Below, in pieces: positions 9,168 through 17,729 of a stretch of 64,000 bases of DNA. Position 1 is the stretch's first letter; every line of letters begins with the position of its first letter. The notes below the pieces were generated by a model, which made no database searches, was not told where the DNA came from, and saw only the letters and a program-made list of their open reading frames with translations. Source of the DNA: Tatumella terrea (lineage in GTDB: Bacteria > Pseudomonadota > Gammaproteobacteria > Enterobacterales > Enterobacteriaceae); contig NZ_BAAAFX010000006.1 of assembly GCF_039523755.1 (NCBI RefSeq), positions 372,001-436,000 of the forward strand, given 5' to 3'. A program made the position numbers and the translations under genes.

Positions 9168-9890
9168 TTGATCAAAACCCGGGCCGTGATCTGTGCCGCC
9201 GGGGTCTGGACCTCGCTGTTTTGCCGCCGGCATGGCCTCGAATTGCCGCTGGGGAATGTGATAGGCACGGCTTTCCGTACCCATCCCATTGACCAGGTGG
9301 TGAAAGCACCGTTTTATACCGGCAGTTTCGCCTGCCGGCCACAGGCGGATGGCGGTTATACCGTCTCTGTCTCCGGGAAAGGGCGGCTGGAACCGGGCTT
9401 CCAGGGGCTGAAGTACAGCCGGCAGTTCCTTCAGACGTTCCGTGCACGCCGTAAAAATTTAACCGTCTCGCCGGGGTTGTCTGCGTTTATCCGCGGTCCG
9501 GAAACCCTGGCGCGCTGGTCAATGGAGGCGGTCTCACCGTTTGAGGCCGTCAGGATCCTCGATCCGCAAGCCGATCATGACATGGTCAGACAAGGGCTGG
9601 CGGCGATGGTCAAAGAATTTCCTGCCTTACAGGGGCTGCGTGTGTCACAGTCCTGGGGCGGGATGATAGACAGTACCCCGGATGCTATCCCGGTGATCTC
9701 AACCGTCAGGCAGATCCCGGGGCTGGTCCTTTCCGCCGGCTACAGCGGCCACGGCTTCGGTATCGGTCCGGGCGCGGGCCGGCTGGCGGCCGATTTAGTG
9801 ACCGGGGATACCCCGATTGTTGACCCCGCACCTTATCGCTACTCACGTCTGGTTGACGGCAGTGATCTTGATGCACCGGGAATGATGTAA
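9168..9890 (+). pseudogene. FAD-dependent oxidoreductase (DAO family), N-terminal FAD-binding half missing
   Basis: The 240 readable residues match the C-terminal two-thirds of DAO-fold amine/amino-acid oxidases: ICAAGVWTSLFCRRHGLELP, then GTAFRT, a RGPETLARW strand, SWGGMIDSTPDAIPVIS, and the FAD-contacting SAGYSGHGFGIGPGAGRLAA near the end. The expected first 150 or more residues, including the GxGxxG nucleotide fold, are absent. The frame is open only from 9153, and the sole possible start is a TTG with no ribosome site. The gene has therefore been cut at about 9150-9168, where it abuts the GIY-YIG segment. It cannot bind FAD normally and should be inactive. It heads the catabolic cluster that runs to 14.8 kb. 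Confidence 0.85.
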
Positions 9891-9899
9891 GGAGAAAGA

Positions 9900-10745
9900 A
9901 TGAGCATTGTATTGCGTCAGATGAATGAAAACGATACGGAAACCGGCTACCAGCTGAGTCAGCAGGTGAAATGGCCCCACCGCCGGGAAGACTGGCTGCA
10001 GGCGTACCGGTTAGGGGAAGGGCTGGTGGCAACCGAGGCCGGTAAAACGGTCGGCTGTGCCCTAATCTGGCACTGGGGCGGATCTCATACCCTCGGGCTG
10101 GTGATTGTCGACCCTCTGTGTCAGGGGCGCGGCATCGGTAAATTATTGATGGAGGGGTTACTGGAGAAATCGCCCGGGGGCATGGTCCGGCTACATGCAA
10201 CCGAAATGGGTAAAGGTCTGTACGAAAAATACGGGTTCAGGCAGCAGTCACCCATGCATCAGCATCAGTCAGCCTCTTTACCGCCGTTTCCGGCCGCGAC
10301 CCTCGCGCCCGGGCAGCGGTTACGGGCGGCGACTGCCGATGATTTACCCCGTCTGATTGACTATGACTACAGTGCCCACGGATTACGGCGGACAGCACTG
10401 TATGAGGATTTAGCCGGCTCCTCAGAATTCATCACCGTACTGGAGAGCGGAGATGAGATGGCAGGCTTTGCTGTGGTCAGACGCTTTGGCCGGGGTTACG
10501 TGGTCGGTCCACTACTGGCCCGTGACGAAGCCGCCGCCAGAACCCTGTTCTGTGACTGTGCCGCCAGATTACAGGATGAATTTGTACGTATCGATACGCA
10601 GGGCGAATGGCCGTTCTCTCTCTGGCTGAAGGCTCAGGGGATGCCGGTGGTGGATGCACCGGTGATGATGATCCGTGGTACCCCCTGGCAGAAGCAGCCG
10701 GATGCCTTTCTCGATTTTGGACTATTTTCACAGGCGTTGGGCTAA
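9900..10745 (+). CDS. Two-domain GNAT N-acetyltransferase
   Basis: 281 residues. The N-terminal domain has the GNAT core: strand VGCALIWHW, then LGLVIVDPLCQGRGIGKLLM (about 73-92), in which QGRGIG is the acetyl-CoA pyrophosphate loop, and LYEKYGF for the last helix-strand. The C-terminal half (from about 140) looks like a second, weaker acetyltransferase-like domain of the kind found next to such GNATs. It starts 9 bases after the oxidase remnant with an AGGAGAAAG ribosome site, and its stop overlaps the start of the next gene (TAATG), so it is translationally coupled to ghrA. The acceptor substrate is unknown; an amine or amino acid would fit the cluster. Confidence 0.85.
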   Translation: MSIVLRQMNENDTETGYQLSQQVKWPHRREDWLQAYRLGEGLVATEAGKTVGCALIWHWGGSHTLGLVIVDPLCQGRGIGKLLMEGLLEKSPGGMVRLHATEMGKGLYEKYGFRQQSPMHQHQSASLPPFPAATLAPGQRLRAATADDLPRLIDYDYSAHGLRRTALYEDLAGSSEFITVLESGDEMAGFAVVRRFGRGYVVGPLLARDEAAARTLFCDCAARLQDEFVRIDTQGEWPFSLWLKAQGMPVVDAPVMMIRGTPWQKQPDAFLDFGLFSQALG

Positions 10746-11671
10746 TGAGTATTGTCTATTATTCAGATCAACAACGCGGCCTTATCTGGAAAGCCTGGCT
10801 GGCGGAGCACGCACCGGATCTGCCATTTTATCTCTGGCCTGAGACCGGCGACCCGCAACAGGTCAGTTATCTGGTGACCTGGACGGTGCCGGAAAACCTG
10901 AGTGAGCGTTTCCCGAACCTGAAAGTGATTTTCTCGGTGGGCGCGGGGGCGGATCAGTTTGATTATTCGCGTCTGCCCCCGGACGTCCGCGTCGTCAGGA
11001 TGATTGAACCTGGCATCGCACAAAGTATGACGGCGTATATCACTTTCTCGGTACTGGCGCTGCACCGTGAAATACCGATGTATCTTCGCCAGCAGCAAAA
11101 TAGGGAATGGAAAAAAGGACGGATCCTTCCGACAGAGACCCGTCGGGTCGGTATTATGGGGCTGGGAACTCTGGGGGAGGCCGCCGCCCGGCAACTGCTT
11201 TCTCTGGGGTTTCACTGTTCAGGCTGGAGCCGGACACCGAAGTCGGTCAGCGGGGTGACCTGCTGGTCGGGCGATGATCAGCTGCAGTCATTTCTGGCAG
11301 AGAGTGACATCCTGGTTTGCCTGTTACCGCTGACTTCCCGTACCCGCGGTATTCTCAACAGCGATGTCTTTCATCAGTTACCGGCGGGGGCCGGGCTGAT
11401 TCATGCCGGTCGGGGTCAGCAACTCAATCATCAGGATTTGCTGGCCGCACTGGACAGCGGCCAGCTCAGTCAGGCGATTGTGGATGTCACCGACCCGGAG
11501 CCCTTACCGGAAGATCATCCGTTCTGGACGCATCCGGCGCTCTGGTTAACCCCGCATATCGCCAGCGAAACGCAACCGGAAACCTCGGTCAGGGTATTAC
11601 TGGAAAATATCCGCTGTCATCAGCGGGGAGAGCCGATAGCAGGCCTGATCGATCCGCAACGGGGGTATTAG
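10745..11671 (+). CDS. ghrA: Glyoxylate/hydroxypyruvate reductase A (GhrA family)
   Basis: 308 residues of a D-isomer-specific 2-hydroxyacid dehydrogenase, close to the usual GhrA length. The NAD(P) fold is seen at VGIMGLGTLGEAAARQL. The catalytic set is present: Arg in HAGRGQQLN, Glu in VTDPEPLPEDHP, and His in TPHIAS. GhrA reduces glyoxylate to glycolate and hydroxypyruvate to D-glycerate with NADPH. The ATG overlapping the previous stop (10743-10747) is preferred over an upstream in-frame start that would run into the GNAT gene. Its position between an oxidase, acetyltransferase, amidohydrolase and aminotransferase suggests disposal of a 2-oxo acid made by this pathway. It may be a paralogue of a housekeeping ghrA. 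Confidence 0.85.
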   Translation: MSIVYYSDQQRGLIWKAWLAEHAPDLPFYLWPETGDPQQVSYLVTWTVPENLSERFPNLKVIFSVGAGADQFDYSRLPPDVRVVRMIEPGIAQSMTAYITFSVLALHREIPMYLRQQQNREWKKGRILPTETRRVGIMGLGTLGEAAARQLLSLGFHCSGWSRTPKSVSGVTCWSGDDQLQSFLAESDILVCLLPLTSRTRGILNSDVFHQLPAGAGLIHAGRGQQLNHQDLLAALDSGQLSQAIVDVTDPEPLPEDHPFWTHPALWLTPHIASETQPETSVRVLLENIRCHQRGEPIAGLIDPQRGY

Positions 11672-11675
11672 TGCA

Positions 11676-12806
11676 ATGACGACAGACAAATGGCGACAGC
11701 TCCGGCAAAGGCTGCATCAACATCCTGAAACCGGCTTTAAAGAGTTTCAGACCTCAGAGATCATCGCTGACCAGCTGAATCGTCTGGGGATAGAGGTTTA
11801 CCGGAATATCGGTAAGACCGGCGTGGTCGGTCTGCTGAAGGGGCGTGACGGGCCGCGGATGATTGGTTTGCGTGCCGATATGGACGCCTTGCCGATGAAT
11901 GACGAGGGGAAACAGCCCTGGGCCAGCCGGCAGCCGGGGGTAGCCCATGCCTGCGGGCATGACGGACATACGGTGATGCTGCTGGCCGCTGCCGAAGCCC
12001 TGGCGGCGGATCCGGACTTTACCGGCAGCGTCTGCTTTATATTTCAGCCGGCAGAGGAGGGACTGGCCGGGGCCAGAGCGATGATCGAAGACGGTCTGTT
12101 TGAACGATTCCCGTGCGATGCCGTATACGCTATCCATAACTGGCCGGAATTACCGGCCGGGGAGTTCCGTAGCCGGGCCGGGCCGATCATGGCTGCCGGT
12201 GACCGGTTTGATATCACCCTCAGCGGGACCGGAGGACATGCGGCGCAGCCTCACCTGACCCATGATACGTTACTGGCGATCAGTGAACTGGTGGTGGCGC
12301 TGAATACCCTGGTCTCACGGGCATTAGCGCCCTATGAACCGGCGGTATTGACGGTGACCCGGATTCAGGGCGGGCATTCGCATAATATGATCCCCTCAGA
12401 GGCCTCGATCACCGGTACGGTCCGCACGTTCAGCCCCGGGGCGCAGGACATTATCGAGCGCCAGTTACGGCAGATGACCGGACATATCAGTGCGGCCCAC
12501 GGGCTGACGGCTGAGGTGAATTACCTTCGTTATTATCCGGCCACCTGCAACAGTGCCCGGGAAACCGGAATCGCTCTGCAGGCTGCAAAGGCCATCGGCC
12601 TGTCCACACAAACTGCGGAATACCCGGCGCTGACCTCTGAAGATTTCTCCTTTATGTTGCAGCAAAAACCGGGGGCCTATGTCTGGCTGGGCTCGGGTCC
12701 CGGCCCGGCATTACATCAGGCAGAATATGATTTCAATGATGACGTGATCCCCTATGGTGTCCGCTGGTGGCGTCAGCTGGTCGCGCTCGAGCTGGGCGGA
12801 GAATAG
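11676..12806 (+). CDS. M20 family amidohydrolase (second copy)
   Basis: 376 residues, same family as the protein at 993-2168 and aligned with it over the full length. Metal-binding elements are intact: HACGHDGHT, an adjacent Glu-Glu in FQPAEEG, AIHNWPELPAG, and a terminal His in ALHQAEYDFND. The start lies 4 bases after the ghrA stop, so translation is probably coupled. In hippuricase-like enzymes this fold releases an amino acid or amine from an N-acyl conjugate; with GNAT, oxidase and aminotransferase neighbours it may process an N-acyl amino acid. It is followed by a 118-base gap containing a motif shared with the 993 promoter region. Confidence 0.9.
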   Translation: MTTDKWRQLRQRLHQHPETGFKEFQTSEIIADQLNRLGIEVYRNIGKTGVVGLLKGRDGPRMIGLRADMDALPMNDEGKQPWASRQPGVAHACGHDGHTVMLLAAAEALAADPDFTGSVCFIFQPAEEGLAGARAMIEDGLFERFPCDAVYAIHNWPELPAGEFRSRAGPIMAAGDRFDITLSGTGGHAAQPHLTHDTLLAISELVVALNTLVSRALAPYEPAVLTVTRIQGGHSHNMIPSEASITGTVRTFSPGAQDIIERQLRQMTGHISAAHGLTAEVNYLRYYPATCNSARETGIALQAAKAIGLSTQTAEYPALTSEDFSFMLQQKPGAYVWLGSGPGPALHQAEYDFNDDVIPYGVRWWRQLVALELGGE

Positions 12807-12881
12807 GGTTCCGGTCGGGTATTTTCAGGCACAGGATCTCTGCCGTATGCAGGACAGCGCGGAGTTCCTGAGAGCATTTTG

Positions 12882-12912
12882 TCATCGATCTGACGGGTGA
12901 CTCATCAGTCGG
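12882..12912. promoter_or_regulatory. Candidate regulatory motif before the aminotransferase, shared with 841-870
   Basis: The bases TCATCGATCTGAC followed by GGGTGACTCATCAGTCGG closely resemble the stretch at 841-870 before the first M20 amidohydrolase (TCATCTGAC, then CGTGGCTCATCTGTCGG). Two different genes of the same likely pathway sharing 30 bases of upstream sequence suggests a common operator, possibly of the Lrp-type regulator at 14312. Confidence 0.35.
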
Positions 12913-12924
12913 GGGGAACAGGAT

Positions 12925-14214
12925 ATGAGCGAAGTAATGACCGACTTTCAGGCCAGTAATGACCACTGGCTGGATGCGCATCACAGAGAAATTCCCGCCG
13001 GACTCCTGACCGCCCATCGGCTTGTGATAGAAAAGGGCCGCGGGGCCGAGGTGTGGGATGTCGAGGGCAGCCGTTATCTCGATTTTGCGGGCGGAAGCGG
13101 GGGACTGAATGTCGGGCATAATCACCCGGCCGTCGTCTCGGCCATTACCCGGCAACTGAACGAATTCACCGGTGACTGCTTTCGTGTGGCGGCCAGCCCC
13201 GCGTATATCCGTCTGGCCTGCCGGCTTAATCAGCTGGTGGGTGACGGCGAGGCTTTTCAGACGGTGTTCTTTAATTCCGGGGCTGACGCGGTGGTGCAGG
13301 CGATTAACAGCGCCCGCGCGTTTACCGGACGTCACGGTATCATCACCTTCGAGGGGGCGTCTCATGATCATTCTCTGGCAGACTGCCGGCTGACCAGCCA
13401 TAGTCCGCCCGGGCAGGCGGATTCAGCACACGGGGCCAGCGATATCCGTTCACTGCCGTACCCGGATAGTTCCAGAGGGATTACGGAAGCAGACTGCAGG
13501 GTGGCCCTGTAACACTGTCTGCGGGGCGGAGACCAGGCCGGTGCCGCGATTCTTCTGGAGCCTGTTCAGGGGGAGGGGGGGATCATCCCGGCCCCGGCCT
13601 CGTTTATTCAGTACCTGCAGCGGATATGCAGGCAGTACGGTATGTTACTGATTTGTGATGAACTGCAGAGCGGTTTTGGTCGCACCGGCGAGATGTTTGC
13701 TTATCAGCAGTCAGGGATCAGGCCGGATCTGCTGATCAGCGGAAATCCCAGCGCAGGGTTACCGATAATGGCCGTTACCGGGCGTACCGCGGTGATGAGT
13801 GCCCCCCGGCCGGTCAGTCCTCAGGGGGGAAGTGTCCTGGCCTGTGCTGCCGCACTGGCGGTCCTGGATGTCCTGGGTGAGGAAGACCTGCTGAACCGCA
13901 GTCTGATGCTGGGTGAACGGTTTTATCAGCGGTTAGTACAAATGCGCGAAAAATATGCCTGCCTGCGGTATGTGCGTGGTCGCGGTCTGATGCTGGCGGT
14001 CGAAATCATTAACCCCGAGACCGGTAAACGGGATGCCGCGCTGGCGCAGGCTATTCTGGATGCGGCCTGTATCGAAGGATTATTGCTGATCCGTTGCGGA
14101 ATAACCCGGAATGTTATCCGGTTTCTGGCGCCGCTGGTCACCACCAACGCCCAGCTGGAAGAAGCCTTTCACCTGTTCGAACTCGCGCTGGCCCGGGCAA
14201 CAGGGAGGTTATAA
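12925..14214 (+). pseudogene. Class-III aminotransferase, broken by an in-frame stop and lacking the PLP lysine
   Basis: Two same-frame segments, 12925-13512 and 13642-14214, form one class-III aminotransferase interrupted by a TAA at 13510-13512; reading through gives LRGGDQAGAAILLEPVQGEGG without a shift. The N-terminal part keeps DFAGGSGGLNVGHNHPAV and FNSGADAV; the second keeps LICDELQSGFGRTGEMFA. The segment that normally reads (S/A)K(A/S)xxGG(L/F)P, with the Schiff-base lysine, is SGNPSAGLP, with Gly in place of Lys. The aromatic YHG loop that stacks on PLP is also damaged (SHDHSLAD). The enzyme would therefore be dead even without the stop. Flanked by the M20 hydrolase and an Lrp-type regulator. 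Confidence 0.9.
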
Positions 14215-14311
14215 CGTTATGATTTTCATATTTAAAACAGTAGCCCTCCTGCATTAAGGCGTGGTATATCAGTAGTGACAGATAGCGCCTGATGGACACG
14301 CAGAGGATTTT

Positions 14312-14839
14312 ATGAACGGCTTACTGAAACTGGATCGCCTGGATATTGCTATTCTTTCACACCTGCAAAAAGACGGGCGGATCAGTAATGTGAATCTGGC
14401 CGAGGCGGTAGGGTTATCTCCCAGCCCCTGTCTGCAACGGGTAAAACGGCTGGAAGCCGCCGGATTTATTGCCGGCTATGAGGCCCATATTAATCTGGCG
14501 AAAATCACCGGGTCGGTCAGCGTTTTTACCGAAGTGACGCTGGCCGGACACCGTCGGGAAGACTTTCAGCGTTTTGAGCAGCGTTTAGCGCAGGTCACAG
14601 AAATCATGGAATGCCATGTGATCACCGGGGGATACGATTACCTGCTACGTTTTATGACCCGCAGCATTGAGCACTACCAGCAGGTGATTGAGGGATTACT
14701 GGATGATGATATCGGAATCGAAAAATACTTCAGTTATATCGTGATTAAATCACCGATCCTCAAGAGCAGTATGCCGTTACAAGATCTGCTGGGACATCCG
14801 GAAAAGGCGGATAACGAGGAAAGCCCTGCCTGCCGCTAA
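14312..14839 (+). CDS. Lrp/AsnC family transcriptional regulator
   Basis: 175 residues. An N-terminal winged helix-turn-helix (LDRLDIAILSHLQKDGRISN, then LAEAVGLSPSPCLQRVKRLE, about 7-48) is followed by the RAM effector domain (about 70-150) with the typical VTEIMECHVITGGYDYLL strand-turn. Lrp-type proteins form octamers or hexadecamers and sense amino acids. Lying at the 3' end of the decayed amidohydrolase/aminotransferase cluster, it is the natural candidate for its local regulator. It looks intact, so it may now control only what remains of the cluster and perhaps the M20 gene at 993. Confidence 0.9.
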   Translation: MNGLLKLDRLDIAILSHLQKDGRISNVNLAEAVGLSPSPCLQRVKRLEAAGFIAGYEAHINLAKITGSVSVFTEVTLAGHRREDFQRFEQRLAQVTEIMECHVITGGYDYLLRFMTRSIEHYQQVIEGLLDDDIGIEKYFSYIVIKSPILKSSMPLQDLLGHPEKADNEESPACR

Positions 14840-14889
14840 ACGACCGGCTGACAGATACCGGCCAGTGGCTGACCGGTGTCCGTCCTGAA

Positions 14890-15180
14890 TCAGGCAATTC
14901 CCTCGGTCAGAACGACCCGGTATTTTGCACCTTTCAGACGATGCTCTTTAGCGGCCTGGTAAGCCGGGCTGTGATACCAGGCGCGGGCGGCAGCCATATC
15001 CGGGAAGCTCAGCAGCACAACCCCTTCTGCTGCCGGGCCTTCCAGCCCTTCGGCCTGACCATAGAAGGCCAGCGGGGTTATCGGATGATCACCACGCGCT
15101 TCTGACGCTTTTTGCGCATATACGTCCATCTCATGCTGATCCAGCGTTTCATCGCGGATAAAAATAATATATGCACTCAT
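14890..15180 (-). CDS. DUF1330 domain protein
   Basis: 96 residues of the ferredoxin-like dimeric alpha/beta barrel fold of DUF1330: YIIFIRDETLDQHEMDVYAQ at the start, a central VLLSFPDMAAARAWYHSPAYQ helix, and a closing KYRVVLTEG strand. Its biochemical role is unknown; members are small cytosolic dimers related to monooxygenase-like barrels. It is separated by only 4 bases from the upstream DJ-1/PfpI gene, and with curA and the TetR regulator forms a likely reverse transcription unit that responds to reactive carbonyl or electrophile stress (inference from neighbours). Confidence 0.85.
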   Translation of the reverse strand: MSAYIIFIRDETLDQHEMDVYAQKASEARGDHPITPLAFYGQAEGLEGPAAEGVVLLSFPDMAAARAWYHSPAYQAAKEHRLKGAKYRVVLTEGIA

Positions 15181-15184
15181 ACGG

Positions 15185-15865
15185 TTAGCCTTTCAGTGCC
15201 TGCAGCAGAGCCCGGGCCGTTGCGGCAGAAGACCCCGGGTTCTGACCGGTGATCAGCAGACCGTCGGTCACCACATAAGATCCCCAGTCCGGGCCTTTAC
15301 TGTATTCAGAACCGTTTTCTTTCAGCATATCTTCCACCAGGAAAGGCACGACATCGGTCAGTTGCACGGCGGCTTCTTCGCTGTTACTGAACCCGGTGGT
15401 ACGCAGACCACGAACCAGGGGTTCACCGTCCGGCTTTTTGACGTCACGCAGTACGCCCGGGGCATGGCAGACCGCTGCGACCGGACGTCCCTTCGCCAGG
15501 GTCTGTTCGATCGCGCTAATGGAGTCTTTATCGGTAGCCAGGTCCCATAACGGGCCGTGCCCCCCCGGGTAGAAAATAGCATCGAATTCGTCGACGTTGA
15601 CCGACTTCAGCGCGACAGTGTTCGCCAGAGCGGTTTTTGCGGCCTCGTCACTTTCAAAGCGATGGGTGTCGTCGGTCTGAAAATCAGGCTGATTACTTTT
15701 CGGATCCAGAGGTGGTTGTCCGCCGAGAGGCGAGGCCAGCGTCAGATCCGCACCGGCATCTTTGAAGACATAATAGGGCGCGGCCAGCTCTTCCAGCCAG
15801 AATCCGGTTTTTTCGCCGGTGTTACCCAGTTTATCGTGCGAAGTCAGTACAATCAGAATTTTCAT
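15185..15865 (-). CDS. DJ-1/PfpI family protein (type 1 glutamine amidotransferase-like)
   Basis: 226 residues. The fold starts with KILIVLTSHDKL and has the nucleophile elbow AAVCHAPGVL (Cys at about 127-130) and the preceding YPGGHGPLWDL loop that provides the His/Glu environment. This matches the Hsp31/YajL-like group with glyoxalase III or deglycase activity against methylglyoxal. Orientation and spacing (4 bases to the DUF1330 gene, 40 bases from curA) indicate one operon. Together with a CurA-type enone reductase and a TetR regulator it suggests a small aldehyde/electrophile defence unit. Confidence 0.87.
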   Translation of the reverse strand: MKILIVLTSHDKLGNTGEKTGFWLEELAAPYYVFKDAGADLTLASPLGGQPPLDPKSNQPDFQTDDTHRFESDEAAKTALANTVALKSVNVDEFDAIFYPGGHGPLWDLATDKDSISAIEQTLAKGRPVAAVCHAPGVLRDVKKPDGEPLVRGLRTTGFSNSEEAAVQLTDVVPFLVEDMLKENGSEYSKGPDWGSYVVTDGLLITGQNPGSSAATARALLQALKG

Positions 15866-15905
15866 CGTTTATCCTTTTAAGCGGGTTCAGTCATCGTATG
15901 CAGGT

Positions 15906-16940
15906 TTAATCATCCGCCAGCCGGATCACCAGCTTACCGAAGTTGTGACCCTGTAACATTCCGCTGAGTGCCCCCGGGGCATACTCCAGGCCATCGATAA
16001 CCTGTTCGCGATAATGAATTTTTCCCTGACGGATCCAGTCCGTCATCAGCGTGCGGAACGCCGGGAAATGCGGGGCATAATCATCAAAAATGATAAAACC
16101 CTGCAGACGAATACGTTTTTTAAGCAGCGTACCGATAAAAGCCGGCAGGCGATCCCCGCCGGGCGTGGTACCGGTGTCGTTATAATGCGCCACCGTGCCA
16201 CACAGGGGGATACGTGCTTTCGGGTTGAGTAGCGGTAGCACAGCCTCAAAGACCGCACCGCCAACGTTTTCAAAGTAGATATCAATCCCGTCCGGGCAGG
16301 CAGCTTTCAGCTGCTCTGCAAAGTCAGGATCTTTGTGATTCAGGCAGAGATCAAATCCGGCGTGTTCAACGGCATCGCGGCATTTATCTTCACTTCCGGC
16401 GACGCCCACCACACGACAACCCTTTAACTTCGCTATCTGTCCGACGGTACTGCCGACGGGACCGGTCGCCGCGGCGACGACCAGCGTTTCCCCGGCAACA
16501 GGCTGCCCGATATCGGTCAGCCCCATATAAGCGGTAAAACCGGGCATGCCGGTCACCCCCAGCGATAGGGATGGCTGCTGCGGATGCGCGCCCAGGTTAA
16601 TGACGCCTTTACCGTCGGACAGGGCATAGTCCTGCCAGCCACCGTAAGCCAGTACCCAGTCATCTTTTTTAAATTCCGGATGCAGCGAACTCACTACACG
16701 ACTGATGGTGGCACCGACCATCACATCACCGATGGCAACAGGTGCTGCGTAAGAAGGCGCATCACTCATGCGGCCGCGCATATAAGGGTCGAGAGACAGA
16801 TACACGGCACGCAGCAGCATCTGTCCTTCAGCCGGTTCAGGCAGTTCGGCATTTTCGAGGCGGAAGTTTTCCGCCGTCGGAATGCCGACAGGACGCGAGG
16901 CCAGTACCCAGCGGCGGTTTGTGTGAGCTGTTTGTTGCAT
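15906..16940 (-). CDS. curA: NADPH-dependent enone reductase, CurA (curcumin/dihydrocurcumin reductase) family
   Basis: 344 residues of the zinc-independent medium-chain dehydrogenase family (leukotriene B4 dehydrogenase-like). It is closely similar throughout to E. coli CurA/YncB: RRWVLASRP at the start, YLSLDPYMRGRMSD, GMPGFTAYMGL, the NADPH loop AAATGPVGSTVGQIAK and C-terminal HNFGKLVIRLAD. No zinc-binding cysteines are present. The family reduces conjugated double bonds of enones with NADPH. Two near-identical operator-like repeats (16961-16980 and 17051-17070) sit in its upstream region, and the TetR regulator gene follows immediately upstream. Confidence 0.92.
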   Translation of the reverse strand: MQQTAHTNRRWVLASRPVGIPTAENFRLENAELPEPAEGQMLLRAVYLSLDPYMRGRMSDAPSYAAPVAIGDVMVGATISRVVSSLHPEFKKDDWVLAYGGWQDYALSDGKGVINLGAHPQQPSLSLGVTGMPGFTAYMGLTDIGQPVAGETLVVAAATGPVGSTVGQIAKLKGCRVVGVAGSEDKCRDAVEHAGFDLCLNHKDPDFAEQLKAACPDGIDIYFENVGGAVFEAVLPLLNPKARIPLCGTVAHYNDTGTTPGGDRLPAFIGTLLKKRIRLQGFIIFDDYAPHFPAFRTLMTDWIRQGKIHYREQVIDGLEYAPGALSGMLQGHNFGKLVIRLADD

Positions 16941-16960
16941 ATCTGTCTCCGGAGATTAAA

Positions 16961-16980
16961 TCAGACCTGTCGTCTGGATA
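16961..16980. promoter_or_regulatory. Operator-like repeat 1 upstream of curA
   Basis: TCAGACCTGTCGTCTGGATA. It differs from repeat 2 at 17051 in only a few bases. The AGAC...GTCT dyad is the kind of site bound by TetR dimers, and it overlaps the expected leader of curA. Autoregulation by the adjacent TetR protein is an inference. Confidence 0.55.
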
Positions 16981-17049
16981 TTAAAAGGGCAGCCGTCATC
17001 AGTGTGGAAACCTGAAATACAGTTAAACAGTTTTTCACCGGACCTGAAA

Positions 17050-17069
17050 TTAGACCAGTCGTCTGGATG
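17050..17069. promoter_or_regulatory. Operator-like repeat 2 between curA and the TetR gene
   Basis: TTAGACCAGTCGTCTGGATG contains two nested dyads (AGAC/GTCT and CCAG/CTGG) and lies 63 bases beyond the end of the tetR-like gene, within the curA promoter region. It is a likely binding site for that regulator. Confidence 0.6.
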
Positions 17070-17132
17070 GTAAAGTAAAACTGAGTCACTGATAAGAGAA
17101 GCCTCCCTGAAACGCACATATTAATAAAATGA

Positions 17133-17729
17133 TTATAGCTGCAATAAGCGTTTTGTCAGGGGCATCGCCGAGGCTAACGGAGAAAGGCTGCCGGTCATTT
17201 TTCCCATCAGACTGGCCCCCAGCCACAACTGATACAAGGCCCCGGCAAACACCAGGCAACCTTCCGGCGGGGGGACGAAGCTGTTTTCCGCCGCCATCCG
17301 TTCAAGCTGCCCGGCCAGCCGTTGCACAATACGGGTGGTGCCTTGTTCCAGCGCCAGGCGCATCGGTTCGGATAAATCGCTGACCTCGGCGCCCAGTTTT
17401 ACCGCCAGGCACTGATATCCTTTGGGAGTCGGGCCATCGTCGGTAGCGGTCCAGCTGTGCCAGTAGTTCATCATGGCCTGTGTGGCATCGGGGACAGAGC
17501 TGAGCAGTGCTTCCATCGTCTCCAGATAGCGCGCGAAGTAGTCTTCCAGCATCTGAGTGCCGAACGCTTCTTTGGAGGCGAAGTAATAATAAAACGATCC
17601 TTTGGGGATCCCGGCGGTAGTCAGGATCTCATTCAGGCCGACGGCAGAGAATCCTTTGCGGCTGATAATTTTTCTGCCGACCTCGATGACCCGCTGGCGA
17701 TTATCGTTAAGAGTGCGTGATGATTTCAT
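17133..17729 (-). CDS. TetR/AcrR family transcriptional regulator
   Basis: 198 residues from the ATG at 17729; an upstream GTG would add 12 residues unlike the family. The N-terminal DNA-binding domain reads RQRVIEVGRKIISRKGFSAV, then LNEILTTAGIPKGSFYYYFA, SKEAF, the classic TetR helix-turn-helix with the Phe-Tyr-Tyr-Tyr-Phe end. The C-terminal ligand/dimer domain (about 60-190) resembles the NemR/YxaF group, which often controls reductases for quinones or electrophiles. It is encoded directly upstream of curA, in the same direction; the two dyads between them are its probable targets. Confidence 0.88.
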   Translation of the reverse strand: MKSSRTLNDNRQRVIEVGRKIISRKGFSAVGLNEILTTAGIPKGSFYYYFASKEAFGTQMLEDYFARYLETMEALLSSVPDATQAMMNYWHSWTATDDGPTPKGYQCLAVKLGAEVSDLSEPMRLALEQGTTRIVQRLAGQLERMAAENSFVPPPEGCLVFAGALYQLWLGASLMGKMTGSLSPLASAMPLTKRLLQL

